A stretch of 59,970 nucleotides of DNA. Source: Oscillatoria princeps RMCB-10. GTDB taxonomy: Bacteria > Cyanobacteriota > Cyanobacteriia > Cyanobacteriales > Oscillatoriaceae. The stretch covers positions 1 to 59,970 of the forward strand of contig JAHHHT010000044.1 of assembly GCA_019359235.1 (NCBI GenBank). Reading direction: 5' to 3'. Positions 46,684 through 55,937 of the stretch are shown in pieces; positions within the stretch are counted from its first letter, which is position 1; each line of letters begins with the position of its first letter. A model generated the notes under the pieces. It did not search any database. It saw only the letters and a program-made list of their open reading frames with translations, and had not been told where the DNA came from. Both the position numbers and the translations under genes were made by a program.

Positions 46684-46840
46684 CTTGGAGGGAAGTTTCC
46701 TGGGTGCCAGTAGCCACAGTGCGGGCAAAATTGTAAACGTGCTATGGTTCAGTATGCACGTCTTGGCCGAATGCCAACAGGGTGCGGCAGAGGTGACTTC
46801 AGACCGACAGGCTCCTGGTGAGCTTATCGCTCGGGCACCC
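46684..46840 (+). promoter_or_regulatory. Conserved 157-nt leader segment upstream of the first S8 protease gene
   Basis: This segment aligns without gaps, at about 80% identity by eye, to 55705-55861 upstream of the second protease gene. Conserved runs include TTGGAGGGAAGTTT, ATTGTAAACGT, CTATGGTTCA and CCTGGTGAGCTTATCGCT. It could be a structured 5-prime leader, a promoter region, or a small open frame (EGSFLGAS...NVLWF...PGELIA). It lies 78 bases before the start codon, which has TAAGG just upstream. Confidence 0.5.
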
Positions 46841-46918
46841 GCGCTTGTGCGTGCGGGCAAACTTTAACAAGCTGCCAGTCCGGCAGGTGCGCAGAAAAAT
46901 TGATTTTGTAAGGTTTTT

Positions 46919-49900
46919 ATGGCCCACGTACCAACCGATCCTCTTTACCCACAACAGTGGTATCTGAATAACACCGGCACCAACAGTAACGGTGGCACAG
47001 CCGGGATCGACCTCAACATCGTCGATAGCATCGTCGAGAACTTCGACGTGTGGAACGACTACACCGGCAAGGGGATAACAGTTGGCATCATCGATGATGG
47101 CGTAGAGTCCACTCACGAAGACCTGGCAGCCAACTACAACAGCGCCCCAGCGGGATTCACCTATGACCCCGCATCAGGACAGCCGCAGGGACCGGATGAC
47201 AGCCACGGCACAGCCGTTGCCGGCATCATCGCCGGTGTGGCGACGATCGGTGAGACGGCGAACAACCAAGTCGGCATCAGCGGCGTCGCCTACAGCGCCA
47301 AAATTACCGGCTTCCGGTACGCCGACATTACGGACACCGACGCCAGCGTTTTGAGCAACCAGCAGTTTTTCGACGTTTCCAACAACAGCTGGGGTGGCAC
47401 CAATCCTTTCGACACCGACTTCAATACGCCCGCCGGCCAGCTGCAAGAGCAAGCCATTACCGAAGCCGCCACCAAAGGACGCGAAGGCAAAGGAACCGTA
47501 TTCGTGTGGGCGGCTGGGAACGAATTTGAAGCGGGCGTTAACTCCAACTATCGCAACTACGAAAACTCCCGCTACACCATTGCCGTCTCAGCAGTCGATG
47601 CCAACGGTGTTTTTGCGCCTTACAGCGTGCAAGGCGCAAACCTGCTGGTTTCCGCCTTCGGGGACGGCGACCCGAGTGCCGAGCCGTCCATTCCCGGCAC
47701 CATTCTCACCACCGACAGGATGGGTGACGCCGGCTACAACACCGCCGCAACAGCCGGAACAGCCGGCGAACCAGACAGCCCTAACTACACCGGCACCTTC
47801 AACGGCACCTCATCGGCAGCGCCAATGGTGTCCGGGGTTGTCGCCCTAATCCTGCAAGCCAATCGGGATCTGGGCTACCGGGACGTGCAGGAAATCCTCG
47901 CCTACTCGGCAATCCAGAACGACCCCACTGAAGACAACCAAAACGACTGGCGCTTCAACGCGGCGACCAACTGGAACGGCGGCGGGCTGCACAACAACCA
48001 CAACTACGGCTTCGGTCTGGTGGACGGGCACGCAGCGGTGCGCATGGCAGAAACCTGGACAATGCAGAGCACCGCTGCCAACTCGACCGTCGGCAATAAA
48101 GAGCAGATGGTTGAAAATGGTCCGGCGACTCAAGAAATCAAGCCTATTCCCGATGGCGACGCCAACGGGCTGAGCACCACGCTCAATATTGAGTCGGGGT
48201 TGGAAATCGACCATATCGAGGTAGACCTCAATATAGAGCACACGGCGATTGAGGAGCTCTACATCACCCTGCTGTCCCCAGACGGCACCGAAACCATACT
48301 CTTTGACGGTCCCGCGCTCAAGACCATCACAATTAGCGATACCGAAACAGTATCCTTCGCAGACTTCCGCAGCAACCCCAACAACCCACAATACTCGGCG
48401 GAATTGCAAGCCCTGGGCGCATCCTACCAGAAAGGCATCAACTTCACCTTCGGCAGCACCTTCTACTGGGGCGAAACCGGCGCGGGAGACTGGACGCTGA
48501 AAGTGGAGGATCGGGGGACTGCCGGCACCGGCACCCTCAACAGCTGGGGCTTGCGGCTTTTCGGCGACACGATTAGCCCCGACGACACCTATATATATAC
48601 CGACGAATTCGGCACTGTTGCCGGCAGCGACACGCTGCGGGGGACGCTAACAGACGCCGACGGTATGGACACCATCAACGCTTCTGCCATTACCACCGGC
48701 ATCTCGCTGGATCTGACTGCAGGTTCCACCGGCAACACCCTGGCCGGCGGCACCTTGGCCATTGATGCCAGCACCACCATCGAGAGTGCCTTCGGCGGTG
48801 ACGGCAATGACACCATCACCGGCAACGACGCCAACAACACGATTTTCGGCGGTCGCGGTGCGGACAGCCTCATGGGCGGTGCCGGCGATGACACCATCAT
48901 GGGTGGCAAAGGAGCCAACACCCTCATGGGTGGAGTGGGCGCTGATGTCTGCGTGCTGACCTCCAAAAACGGCGGCACGTTTATCCAAGATGAAGACGGC
49001 GCAGACAGCCTGGTATTCAGTGACGATAGCGTCACCGGCTTCAACCCTAACCCGGCTGCCGATATGGCCCTCTCTATGGACAGCCTGACTGCAGGGGTCA
49101 TGGGAGTGGCGCGGCAAGGCACCAACCTGGTCATAGACCTCGACGCCTCAGGGACGATCGAGGGGGCTAATGACCTGACGATTGCCAACTTCTTCACTGA
49201 AGGGGACAGCCTTGCCGGTGCCGGCTTTATCGAAACCGTAGCTAACCTCTCAGGAAACCAACTACTTGGTCTTGTTGATATGGACGAAACAATGAACGGC
49301 GGCACCGCCACAAGCACCCTGCCCGGCGGCACCGGCACAGAAACCCTCCCTGGTGGCACCGGCACAAGCACCCTGCCCGGCGGCACCGGCACAAGCACCC
49401 TGCCCGGCGGCACCGGCACAAGCACCCTGCCCGGCGGCACCGGCACAGAAACCCTCCCTGGTGGCACCGGCACAAGCACCCTGCCCGGCGGCACTGGCAC
49501 AGAGACGATGGCCGGTGGCGAGTTCACCATCGCCGACATGAAGATGGCAGAAGGGAACGACACCATCACCGAGATGACCTTCACCGTCAGTCTGGCAAAA
49601 GCCGCCACGGAAGCGATGACGGTGAGCTACATGACAAAAGCCGGCACAGCGATGGGAATCTCAGCCCCTGATGCCAAGCTGTTCACCGCTGACCTGACCG
49701 GCGGTGAAGAAGTGCCGCCCGTCGAATCTAAAGCCAAGGGCATGGCGATGGTGGAACTCAACGCCGCCAAAAACGCCCTCGACTACAGCGTCACCGTTGA
49801 GGGTCTGGACTTCACCACTCTCACCGGCGGTCAAGCCTCAACACCCGACACCCTCGATGATGTCGGGGGTCTGCACATTCACGCCGGCAAAATGGATCAA

Positions 49901-52900
49901 AAAGGCGGCGTCGTCTTCGACATTCTCGCCGACTTGGCAACCGACACCTTAGACACCTCAGCCACTGTCAATTCAGATGGCACAGTAACCATCAAAGGCA
50001 AGTGGGAAGCCGATGATACTCTTGCCGGCAGCCAGCCGCTGAGCAATTTCACCTCCCTGATCGGCGGGGAGTCGGGAAGTGACAGCGGCCTGTACGTCAA
50101 TGTCCACACCAATGCCAATCCCGATGGCGAAATTCGCGGGCAGCTGATAGCAAAGGCAGCCGATTTTGTCAATAAGTCTGGCGAAATAACGTTCGCGGCA
50201 GGAGAGACGCAACAGACCATCACTGTAGGCGTGATTGGCGACATGATGGTGGAGGAAGACGAAACCTTCACAGTCAGCCTGATGGATGCCAAGGGGATGG
50301 AAGTGGCGAAGGCAGCCACCGGCACGATCGCCAATGATGGTGACACCATGACTGGCGGCACTGGCACAGAGACGATGGCCGGTGGCGAGTTCACCATCGC
50401 CGACATGAAGATGGCAGAAGGCAACGACACCATCACCCAGATGACCTTCACCGTCAGTCTGGCAGAAGCCGCCACGGAAGCGATGACGGTGAGCTACATG
50501 ACAAAAGCCGGCACAGCGATGGGAATCTCAGCCCAAGATGCCAAGCTGTTTACCGCTGATCTGACCGGCGCTGAAGAAGTGCCCCTCGTCGAATCTAAAG
50601 CCAAGGGCATGGCAATGGTGGAACTCAACGCCGCCAAAAACGCCCTCGATTACAGCGTCACCGTTGAGGGTCTGGACTTCACCACTCTCACCGGCGGTCA
50701 AGCCTCAACACCGGACACCCTCGATGATGTCGGGGGTCTGCACATTCACGCAGGGGCAAAGGGTAAAAATGGCGATGTCGTCTTCGACATTCTCCAGGAT
50801 CTGGCTTCCGACACCTCAGACACCTCAGCCACTGTCAATTCAGATGGCACAGTAACCATCAAAGGCAAGTGGGAAGCCGATGATGCTGCTGCCAAGCTGC
50901 CGCTGACCAATTTCACCTCCCTGATGGGCGGTGAGTCGGGAAGTGACACCGGCCTGTACGTCAATGTCCACACCAATGCTAATACCAAGGGCGAAATTCG
51001 CGGGCAGCTTATAGCAAAGGCAGCGGATTTTGTCAATAAGTCTGGGGAATTAACTTTTGCGGCAGGAGAGACGCAACAGACCATCACTGTAGGCGTGATT
51101 GGCGACATGATGGTGGAGGAAGACGAAACCTTCACAGTCAGCCTGATGGATGCCAAGGGGATGGAAGTGGCGAAGGCAGCCACCGGCACGATCGCCAATG
51201 ATGACAGCATGGCCGCAGCCACGGAACAGGCCGACACCCTGACCGGAGGCGAAATGGGTGACACCATTGACGGTCTGGGTGGCGATGACGCAATCAAGGG
51301 CGGTGCCGGCAATGACATTATCTCTGGTGGTGCCGGCAATGATATGCTTGACGGTGGCCCTGGAGATGACAGCCTGGTTGGCGGTGACGGCAATGACACC
51401 CTGATGGCCATGAACGGCGCTGACACCCTGGATGGCGGTGCCGGAGATGACAGTCTGGTGGGTGGCAGCAAAGGCATGCTGATGGGTGGTGCCGGCAGTG
51501 ACACCTACGTGCTGGACAGCATGACGGGTGCCGGCACGATGATTATGGACTCTGAGGGCGATGCGGACACCCTGACTCTGACAGGAATCACTCTCTCGGT
51601 AGATGACAGCTTGCCAGCAGGCGCAGTAGGGCTGCAGCGGCAAGGCACCAACTTGGTGATAGACATCAACGCTGACGGGGTGTTCGACGAGACAGACCTG
51701 ACCGTTCAAAACTTCTTCGCCGCAGAGACAATGGCCGGCGGCACCGACAGCATGAGCGGCGGCACCGACACTATGGGCGGCGGCACCGACACTATGGCCG
51801 GCGGCAGCGACACTATGGCTGCTGCTAAAGGCACCGGCTATATCGAAATGGTTGGCAACCTCACCGGCGAAACAATCCTTGGCGCTTTGACAGAGGCACA
51901 GCCGCCGGCAGCAATGGCGGAATTGTCCATCGATAGTGTCTCGGCGGCAGAAGGTAGCGGCACCCTCACCTTCACAGTGTCCCTGTCAGAGGCGAGTACC
52001 GAAACGGTGACGGTGGATTATACCACAATTGATGACACAGTTCAAGGCGCAGCTACTGAGGGGGTCGATTACGAAGACGCTTCCGGTACGCTGACTTTCG
52101 CGGCGGGCCTGACAACGCAAACCTTCACCGTGTCGCTGATTAACGACGCTGATGTGGAGCCTGATGAAACCTTCACAGTCAGCCTCAGCGGTGCGATGGG
52201 GGCGGAAATCACGACAGCCGGGGCCACCGGCACTATCACCGATGACGACACTCTCGTCGGCGGTACTGAAGGCCCTGACACACTCAAAGCCACTGGCGAC
52301 GCAACCTTCGAGGGCAGCTTGGGCAGCGACATCATCACCGGCGCGGCAAGCTTCTTCAGCCAAGTCAGTTACTTCAGCTTGACGATAGGCGTCTTTGTCA
52401 ACCTGCTGACGGGCTTCGTCCTCAAGGGAGAGAACGGACAAAGCGGCACCGACACCTTGCAAAGCATCCAAGCCATAGAGGGTTCTGACCAAGCTGACAC
52501 TATCGTTGGTTCCGACAGCGAGACAGCCGGGGAAAACCTAATGGGCAACCTCGGGGCTGACAGCCTTGATGGCGGTGCCGGCAACGACACGCTCGATGGC
52601 GGCATGCCTGAGAACGACACCCAGGTTGGGCTGGATAGCGACACCATCACAGCCGGTGTTGGCGATGATGTCGTCATGGGCTGTCTGGGCGGCGACAGCA
52701 TCGACGGCGGTGAAGGCGCTGACCAACTCACCTACATGAAATCGACCGCCAGCGTCACAATCAACGTGACTGTTGGCACTGTTGCAGTGAAAGGGTTCGA
52801 GACCGACAACTTCACCGGCATTGAAGTGCTGGAGGGTTCTGAATTCGGTGACACCCTGATTGGCGGTGGTGAAGGCGTTTCCGTTACCCTGAAAGGCGGC

Positions 52901-54670
52901 AAAGGCGGTGACAGCCTGGCTGGCGGCGCAGGGGATGTAACCCTGGATGGTGGCGAAGGGGATGACACCCTGACTGGCGGCACCGGCAAGGGAATGCTGG
53001 AAGGCGGCAAGGGCAATGACAGCCTGGTTGCAGGCGTTGGCAGCGAAACCCTCATGGGTGGCAAAGGCAGTGACACCTACGAGCTTGACACGCTAAAGGG
53101 TGGCGGTACTGTGATCGAGGAAGAAGAGGGCGACGGAGATACCCTGACAGGGTTCACTCTCAAAGCCGCTTCCTTGTCCTTCGCTGCCGGCGTTATTGGG
53201 GTGCAGCGATCCGACAGCACGCTGCAGATCGACCTCAACGCCAGCGGAACGTTTGATGCGGCAAGCGACTTGAGCGTCTTGAACTTCTTCGCCGCAGGGA
53301 TTACAGGGAATGCGATTACTAAAGGCGCTGGCTATATCGAATTAGTCGGTGGCATCCAAGGCAGCGAGATCGTCAACTTTGTGGCCAGCACTGCCACCGG
53401 CGGCGGTCAAGACACCACCGGCGGCGGTCAGGACACCACCGGCGGCGGTCAGGACACCACTGGCGGCGGTCAGGACACCACCGGCGGCGGTCAGGACACC
53501 ACTGGCGGCGGCACGGGCACGGACACTCAGACCGGCGGCACCGGCACGGACACCACCGGCGGCGGCGTCGTAGTTCCGCCCCCGCCCACTTCCACTCCCA
53601 CACCGTCGCCCACACCGTCGGGCACACCCTCGCCCACTCCCACTCCCACTGCAGGGTCAGATACCTTGACCGGCACTGATGCTGCCGACACCTTGGCCGG
53701 CGGTGCCGGAAATGACGCTCTCAGCGGCGGTGCCGGCAACGACACTCTCAATGGCGAGGATGGCAACGACGACATCACTGGCGGCGACGGCGAGGATAAC
53801 CTCAGCGGCGGTGCCGGCAATGACACCTGCGCCGGTGGCGCGGGCAACGATATGCTCAGCGGTGAGGAAGGGGCTGACAGCCTCGATGGCGGTGACGGCA
53901 GCGACAGCCTCACTAGCGGCACCGGCAACGATGTGTGCGCCGGTGGCATGGGCAATGACAGCCTCAGCGGCGAAGATGGTGACGACAAAGTCAAGGGCGA
54001 CGACGGCGAGGATGAAGTCAAAGGCGGTAACGGCAAAGACGAGATCAACGGCAACAAAGGCCGTGACACGGTTGAAGGCGGTGCCGGCAATGACATTTGT
54101 CAAGGTGGCAAGGACGACGACAAAGTCCGGGGCGACCAAGGCAACGACGTCGTGCTGGGCAACGACGGCAACGATGAAGTCGATGGCGGCGACGAAACCG
54201 ACTTCTGCAACGGCAGCAAAGGGAACGATAAGGTTGAAGGCGGTGCCGGCAATGATATCCTCCGGGGTGGCAAGGAGAGTGACACGGTCACTGGCGGTGT
54301 TGGCGGCGACGCCATCATGGGCGACCTTGGCGATGATATGCTCGTCGGCGTTGACATGAACAGCGCTACCGCAGGAATGGGTGAAATGGACGCCCTGACT
54401 GGCGGTGCCGGGCTCGACATGTTCGTACTCGGTATGGCCGGCAAGGGCTTCTATGAGGGAGATGGCATCAGCGGTATGGCTGTGATTCGCGACTTCAATG
54501 GTTCTGAGGACACGATCCAGCTGTCCGGCTCGATTTCCAGCTACAGCTTGCAGGTTGAGGTTAGCACCTCTACGACAATCGTCACTACCACAGATGGTGA
54601 TGTGATTGCTCGGGTGGAAGGCAATACCAGTTTCAGCCTTAGCGCTAGCTACTGCAGTTTCGTCAGCTAA
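46919..54670 (+). CDS. Kexin-like S8 protease with P-domain, RTX repeats and CHRD-in-Calx-beta domains
   Basis: The 2583-residue protein begins with a subtilisin/kexin-type protease with an intact triad: Asp59 (VGIIDDGVES), His96 (DDSHGTAVAG) and Ser298 (FNGTSSAAPM). A proprotein-convertase P-domain follows (~395-555), then RTX repeats, and an array of TSTLPGGTG units (~797-864). Next are two Calx-beta domains (~867-1142 and ~1156-1429), each interrupted by a CHRD domain (LFTADLTGGEEVPPVES... NVHTNANPDGEIRGQL). More RTX, a plain Calx-beta domain (~1666-1777), QDTTGGG repeats, a Pro-rich linker, a final RTX block and a C-terminal domain complete it. The lack of a signal peptide and the RTX repeats imply type I secretion. 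It is likely a large Ca-dependent extracellular protease acting on surface or external proteins. AAGG before the ATG supports the start. Confidence 0.9.
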   Translation: MAHVPTDPLYPQQWYLNNTGTNSNGGTAGIDLNIVDSIVENFDVWNDYTGKGITVGIIDDGVESTHEDLAANYNSAPAGFTYDPASGQPQGPDDSHGTAVAGIIAGVATIGETANNQVGISGVAYSAKITGFRYADITDTDASVLSNQQFFDVSNNSWGGTNPFDTDFNTPAGQLQEQAITEAATKGREGKGTVFVWAAGNEFEAGVNSNYRNYENSRYTIAVSAVDANGVFAPYSVQGANLLVSAFGDGDPSAEPSIPGTILTTDRMGDAGYNTAATAGTAGEPDSPNYTGTFNGTSSAAPMVSGVVALILQANRDLGYRDVQEILAYSAIQNDPTEDNQNDWRFNAATNWNGGGLHNNHNYGFGLVDGHAAVRMAETWTMQSTAANSTVGNKEQMVENGPATQEIKPIPDGDANGLSTTLNIESGLEIDHIEVDLNIEHTAIEELYITLLSPDGTETILFDGPALKTITISDTETVSFADFRSNPNNPQYSAELQALGASYQKGINFTFGSTFYWGETGAGDWTLKVEDRGTAGTGTLNSWGLRLFGDTISPDDTYIYTDEFGTVAGSDTLRGTLTDADGMDTINASAITTGISLDLTAGSTGNTLAGGTLAIDASTTIESAFGGDGNDTITGNDANNTIFGGRGADSLMGGAGDDTIMGGKGANTLMGGVGADVCVLTSKNGGTFIQDEDGADSLVFSDDSVTGFNPNPAADMALSMDSLTAGVMGVARQGTNLVIDLDASGTIEGANDLTIANFFTEGDSLAGAGFIETVANLSGNQLLGLVDMDETMNGGTATSTLPGGTGTETLPGGTGTSTLPGGTGTSTLPGGTGTSTLPGGTGTETLPGGTGTSTLPGGTGTETMAGGEFTIADMKMAEGNDTITEMTFTVSLAKAATEAMTVSYMTKAGTAMGISAPDAKLFTADLTGGEEVPPVESKAKGMAMVELNAAKNALDYSVTVEGLDFTTLTGGQASTPDTLDDVGGLHIHAGKMDQKGGVVFDILADLATDTLDTSATVNSDGTVTIKGKWEADDTLAGSQPLSNFTSLIGGESGSDSGLYVNVHTNANPDGEIRGQLIAKAADFVNKSGEITFAAGETQQTITVGVIGDMMVEEDETFTVSLMDAKGMEVAKAATGTIANDGDTMTGGTGTETMAGGEFTIADMKMAEGNDTITQMTFTVSLAEAATEAMTVSYMTKAGTAMGISAQDAKLFTADLTGAEEVPLVESKAKGMAMVELNAAKNALDYSVTVEGLDFTTLTGGQASTPDTLDDVGGLHIHAGAKGKNGDVVFDILQDLASDTSDTSATVNSDGTVTIKGKWEADDAAAKLPLTNFTSLMGGESGSDTGLYVNVHTNANTKGEIRGQLIAKAADFVNKSGELTFAAGETQQTITVGVIGDMMVEEDETFTVSLMDAKGMEVAKAATGTIANDDSMAAATEQADTLTGGEMGDTIDGLGGDDAIKGGAGNDIISGGAGNDMLDGGPGDDSLVGGDGNDTLMAMNGADTLDGGAGDDSLVGGSKGMLMGGAGSDTYVLDSMTGAGTMIMDSEGDADTLTLTGITLSVDDSLPAGAVGLQRQGTNLVIDINADGVFDETDLTVQNFFAAETMAGGTDSMSGGTDTMGGGTDTMAGGSDTMAAAKGTGYIEMVGNLTGETILGALTEAQPPAAMAELSIDSVSAAEGSGTLTFTVSLSEASTETVTVDYTTIDDTVQGAATEGVDYEDASGTLTFAAGLTTQTFTVSLINDADVEPDETFTVSLSGAMGAEITTAGATGTITDDDTLVGGTEGPDTLKATGDATFEGSLGSDIITGAASFFSQVSYFSLTIGVFVNLLTGFVLKGENGQSGTDTLQSIQAIEGSDQADTIVGSDSETAGENLMGNLGADSLDGGAGNDTLDGGMPENDTQVGLDSDTITAGVGDDVVMGCLGGDSIDGGEGADQLTYMKSTASVTINVTVGTVAVKGFETDNFTGIEVLEGSEFGDTLIGGGEGVSVTLKGGKGGDSLAGGAGDVTLDGGEGDDTLTGGTGKGMLEGGKGNDSLVAGVGSETLMGGKGSDTYELDTLKGGGTVIEEEEGDGDTLTGFTLKAASLSFAAGVIGVQRSDSTLQIDLNASGTFDAASDLSVLNFFAAGITGNAITKGAGYIELVGGIQGSEIVNFVASTATGGGQDTTGGGQDTTGGGQDTTGGGQDTTGGGQDTTGGGTGTDTQTGGTGTDTTGGGVVVPPPPTSTPTPSPTPSGTPSPTPTPTAGSDTLTGTDAADTLAGGAGNDALSGGAGNDTLNGEDGNDDITGGDGEDNLSGGAGNDTCAGGAGNDMLSGEEGADSLDGGDGSDSLTSGTGNDVCAGGMGNDSLSGEDGDDKVKGDDGEDEVKGGNGKDEINGNKGRDTVEGGAGNDICQGGKDDDKVRGDQGNDVVLGNDGNDEVDGGDETDFCNGSKGNDKVEGGAGNDILRGGKESDTVTGGVGGDAIMGDLGDDMLVGVDMNSATAGMGEMDALTGGAGLDMFVLGMAGKGFYEGDGISGMAVIRDFNGSEDTIQLSGSISSYSLQVEVSTSTTIVTTTDGDVIARVEGNTSFSLSASYCSFVS
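49310..49500. repeat. 27-bp minisatellite encoding TSTLPGGTG units
   Basis: Seven near-identical 27-bp units within the first S8 protease gene, alternating Thr-Ser-Thr and Thr-Glu-Thr versions. It links the RTX module to the first CHRD/Calx-beta domain and is absent from the second protease gene. Confidence 0.88.
53399..53512. repeat. 21-bp minisatellite encoding QDTTGGG units
   Basis: Five copies of a 21-bp unit (GGTCAGGACACCACCGGCGG type) in the first protease gene, followed by related GTGTDT units and a Pro-rich linker with TPTPSPTPSGTPSPTP. It is probably a flexible linker before the C-terminal RTX block. Confidence 0.85.
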
Positions 54671-54685
54671 TTGTCTCACTTGAAG

Positions 54686-54716
54686 AGCCGGTGCCCCTCA
54701 TGGGGCAACGGCTTTT
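54686..54716 (+). terminator. Intrinsic terminator of the first S8 protease gene
   Basis: AGCCGGTGCCCC-TCAT-GGGGCAACGGCT forms a 12-bp stem with one mismatch and a 4-base loop, followed by TTTT. It lies 16 bases after the stop codon. Confidence 0.8.
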
Positions 54717-55704
54717 CCCAATATTCCCACTCGTCCGCTGCGGCGGACTTTTTTTTTCAGCAGGGTGCGTTAAGCTACATGGCAGGGCATCATCGCATGG
54801 GGCATTGGGCATTAAGCAAATATCGATTTGTAAAACAAGATAATCAGCCTTTAAAATAAATAGCTTAATTCAGGCTATTGAAATCGCTTGCATTCATTCA
54901 GGGCGGGCGAAATCGCATTTATAGCGGTTTTCAGTTGGATGAAGTACACCCCAGAAACCCGGAAGAGGGCGGTCTCCGTGGGTGGCCCGCCCCTACGCTC
55001 ACCGGGTTTCTCAGTACCTCACTCATATGAAAAACGCTATATTTTTTTCTTGATGCCGGTAAATAATCACGAGATTGTTTGAGCGATTGCCTCGCGAAAT
55101 CTTGGGAAGAACAAGCTGCCAGACAATTTGAGGCATATACTTCTGACGGCTAAAAAGGATAAGATTCGGCAAGTCACGCTCTCCTTTGAGAGGAGGGCGC
55201 AAAAAAACTATTAAAAACGCGCTAGGCAACCCTCTCCTAGCTTCCGGGAGAGGGGGTGAACCCTGGCAGAATCGGCTTATATTCAGTTTATAAAGCCGAA
55301 TTTTTCATACAAGCTACCCTCCGTGAATCATCGCCTGTCGAGCTGCAGCCTCTGTCTGGAGACAGAGGTATAGCAAGCAAAATTGGGGATAGGATAAATA
55401 TTAAGGTACGGCATTTGCCGTACCTACGGATATATCTCGTAGGACACATCTTGTGTCCCAATGTCATGAACTGCGTTAGGGTGAGCGTCGCGTAAGCGCA
55501 GCGGATATGCTTTGTCCTAAACTGACTGTCCATTGCTATAACCCTCTTCTGTCTTGCCCGGGGTGAAAGCCCGATAGCGAAGCGGGACGCGATAGCGTCC
55601 TTCTATCGTTGCCTGAAAAGAGGCAAATTCGTCAAGAAAGCCCCTATGTGACAGAAGAGGGATAAGCTCTCGTTTTGTGCGCAAAGAGTTAGTTTAGCGC
55701 GACG
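54717..55704. other. Intergenic region between the two S8 protease genes
   Basis: No gene is supported. From ~55095 it matches 46350 onward (the duplicated upstream region). Between about 55370 and 55665 there is ~300 bp without a counterpart upstream of the first gene; it contains small palindromes (ACGGCATTTGCCGT, GGACACATCTTGTGTCC) and looks like an insertion. Confidence 0.55.
54920..55041. mobile_element. MITE-like element, family 2, with nested palindromic repeat
   Basis: The left end TATAGCGGTTTTCAGTTGGA and the right end GAAAAACGCTATA are inverted repeats of family 2. In the middle, the CCGG palindrome is split by a GGCGGTCTCCGTGGGTGG repeat like that at 231-330, which looks like an insertion into the element. 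No coding capacity. Confidence 0.65.
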
Positions 55705-55861
55705 CTTGGAGGGAAGTTTACTGGGAGCAAGTGACCGCAGTGCGTGCGCAATTGTAAACGTACTATGGTTCAATATGCCCGGCAGACCCAAACGGCAAAT
55801 GGGTGCGGCGGAGGTGGCTTCTGAGGTACAGGTTCCTGGTGAGCTTATCGCTTGGGCACCC
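55705..55861 (+). promoter_or_regulatory. Conserved 157-nt leader segment upstream of the second S8 protease gene
   Basis: This is the counterpart of 46684-46840, of identical length. The match drops on both sides within a few bases of the marked limits except for scattered runs. It ends 76 bases before the start codon, a distance close to that in the first copy (78), so spacing is also conserved. Confidence 0.5.
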
Positions 55862-55937
55862 AATCGAGCGTGGGGGCTTTCCCCCAACAGGCTGCTCAGC
55901 CTCAGGTAATCAGAGCAATTTATATTGTGAGGTTTTA

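Noticed and set aside
48589-49608. Long antisense open frames opposite the RTX/protease genes
   Set aside because: They are mirror images of Gly/Asp-rich repeats (Ser/Pro-rich on the other strand), without domains or starts.
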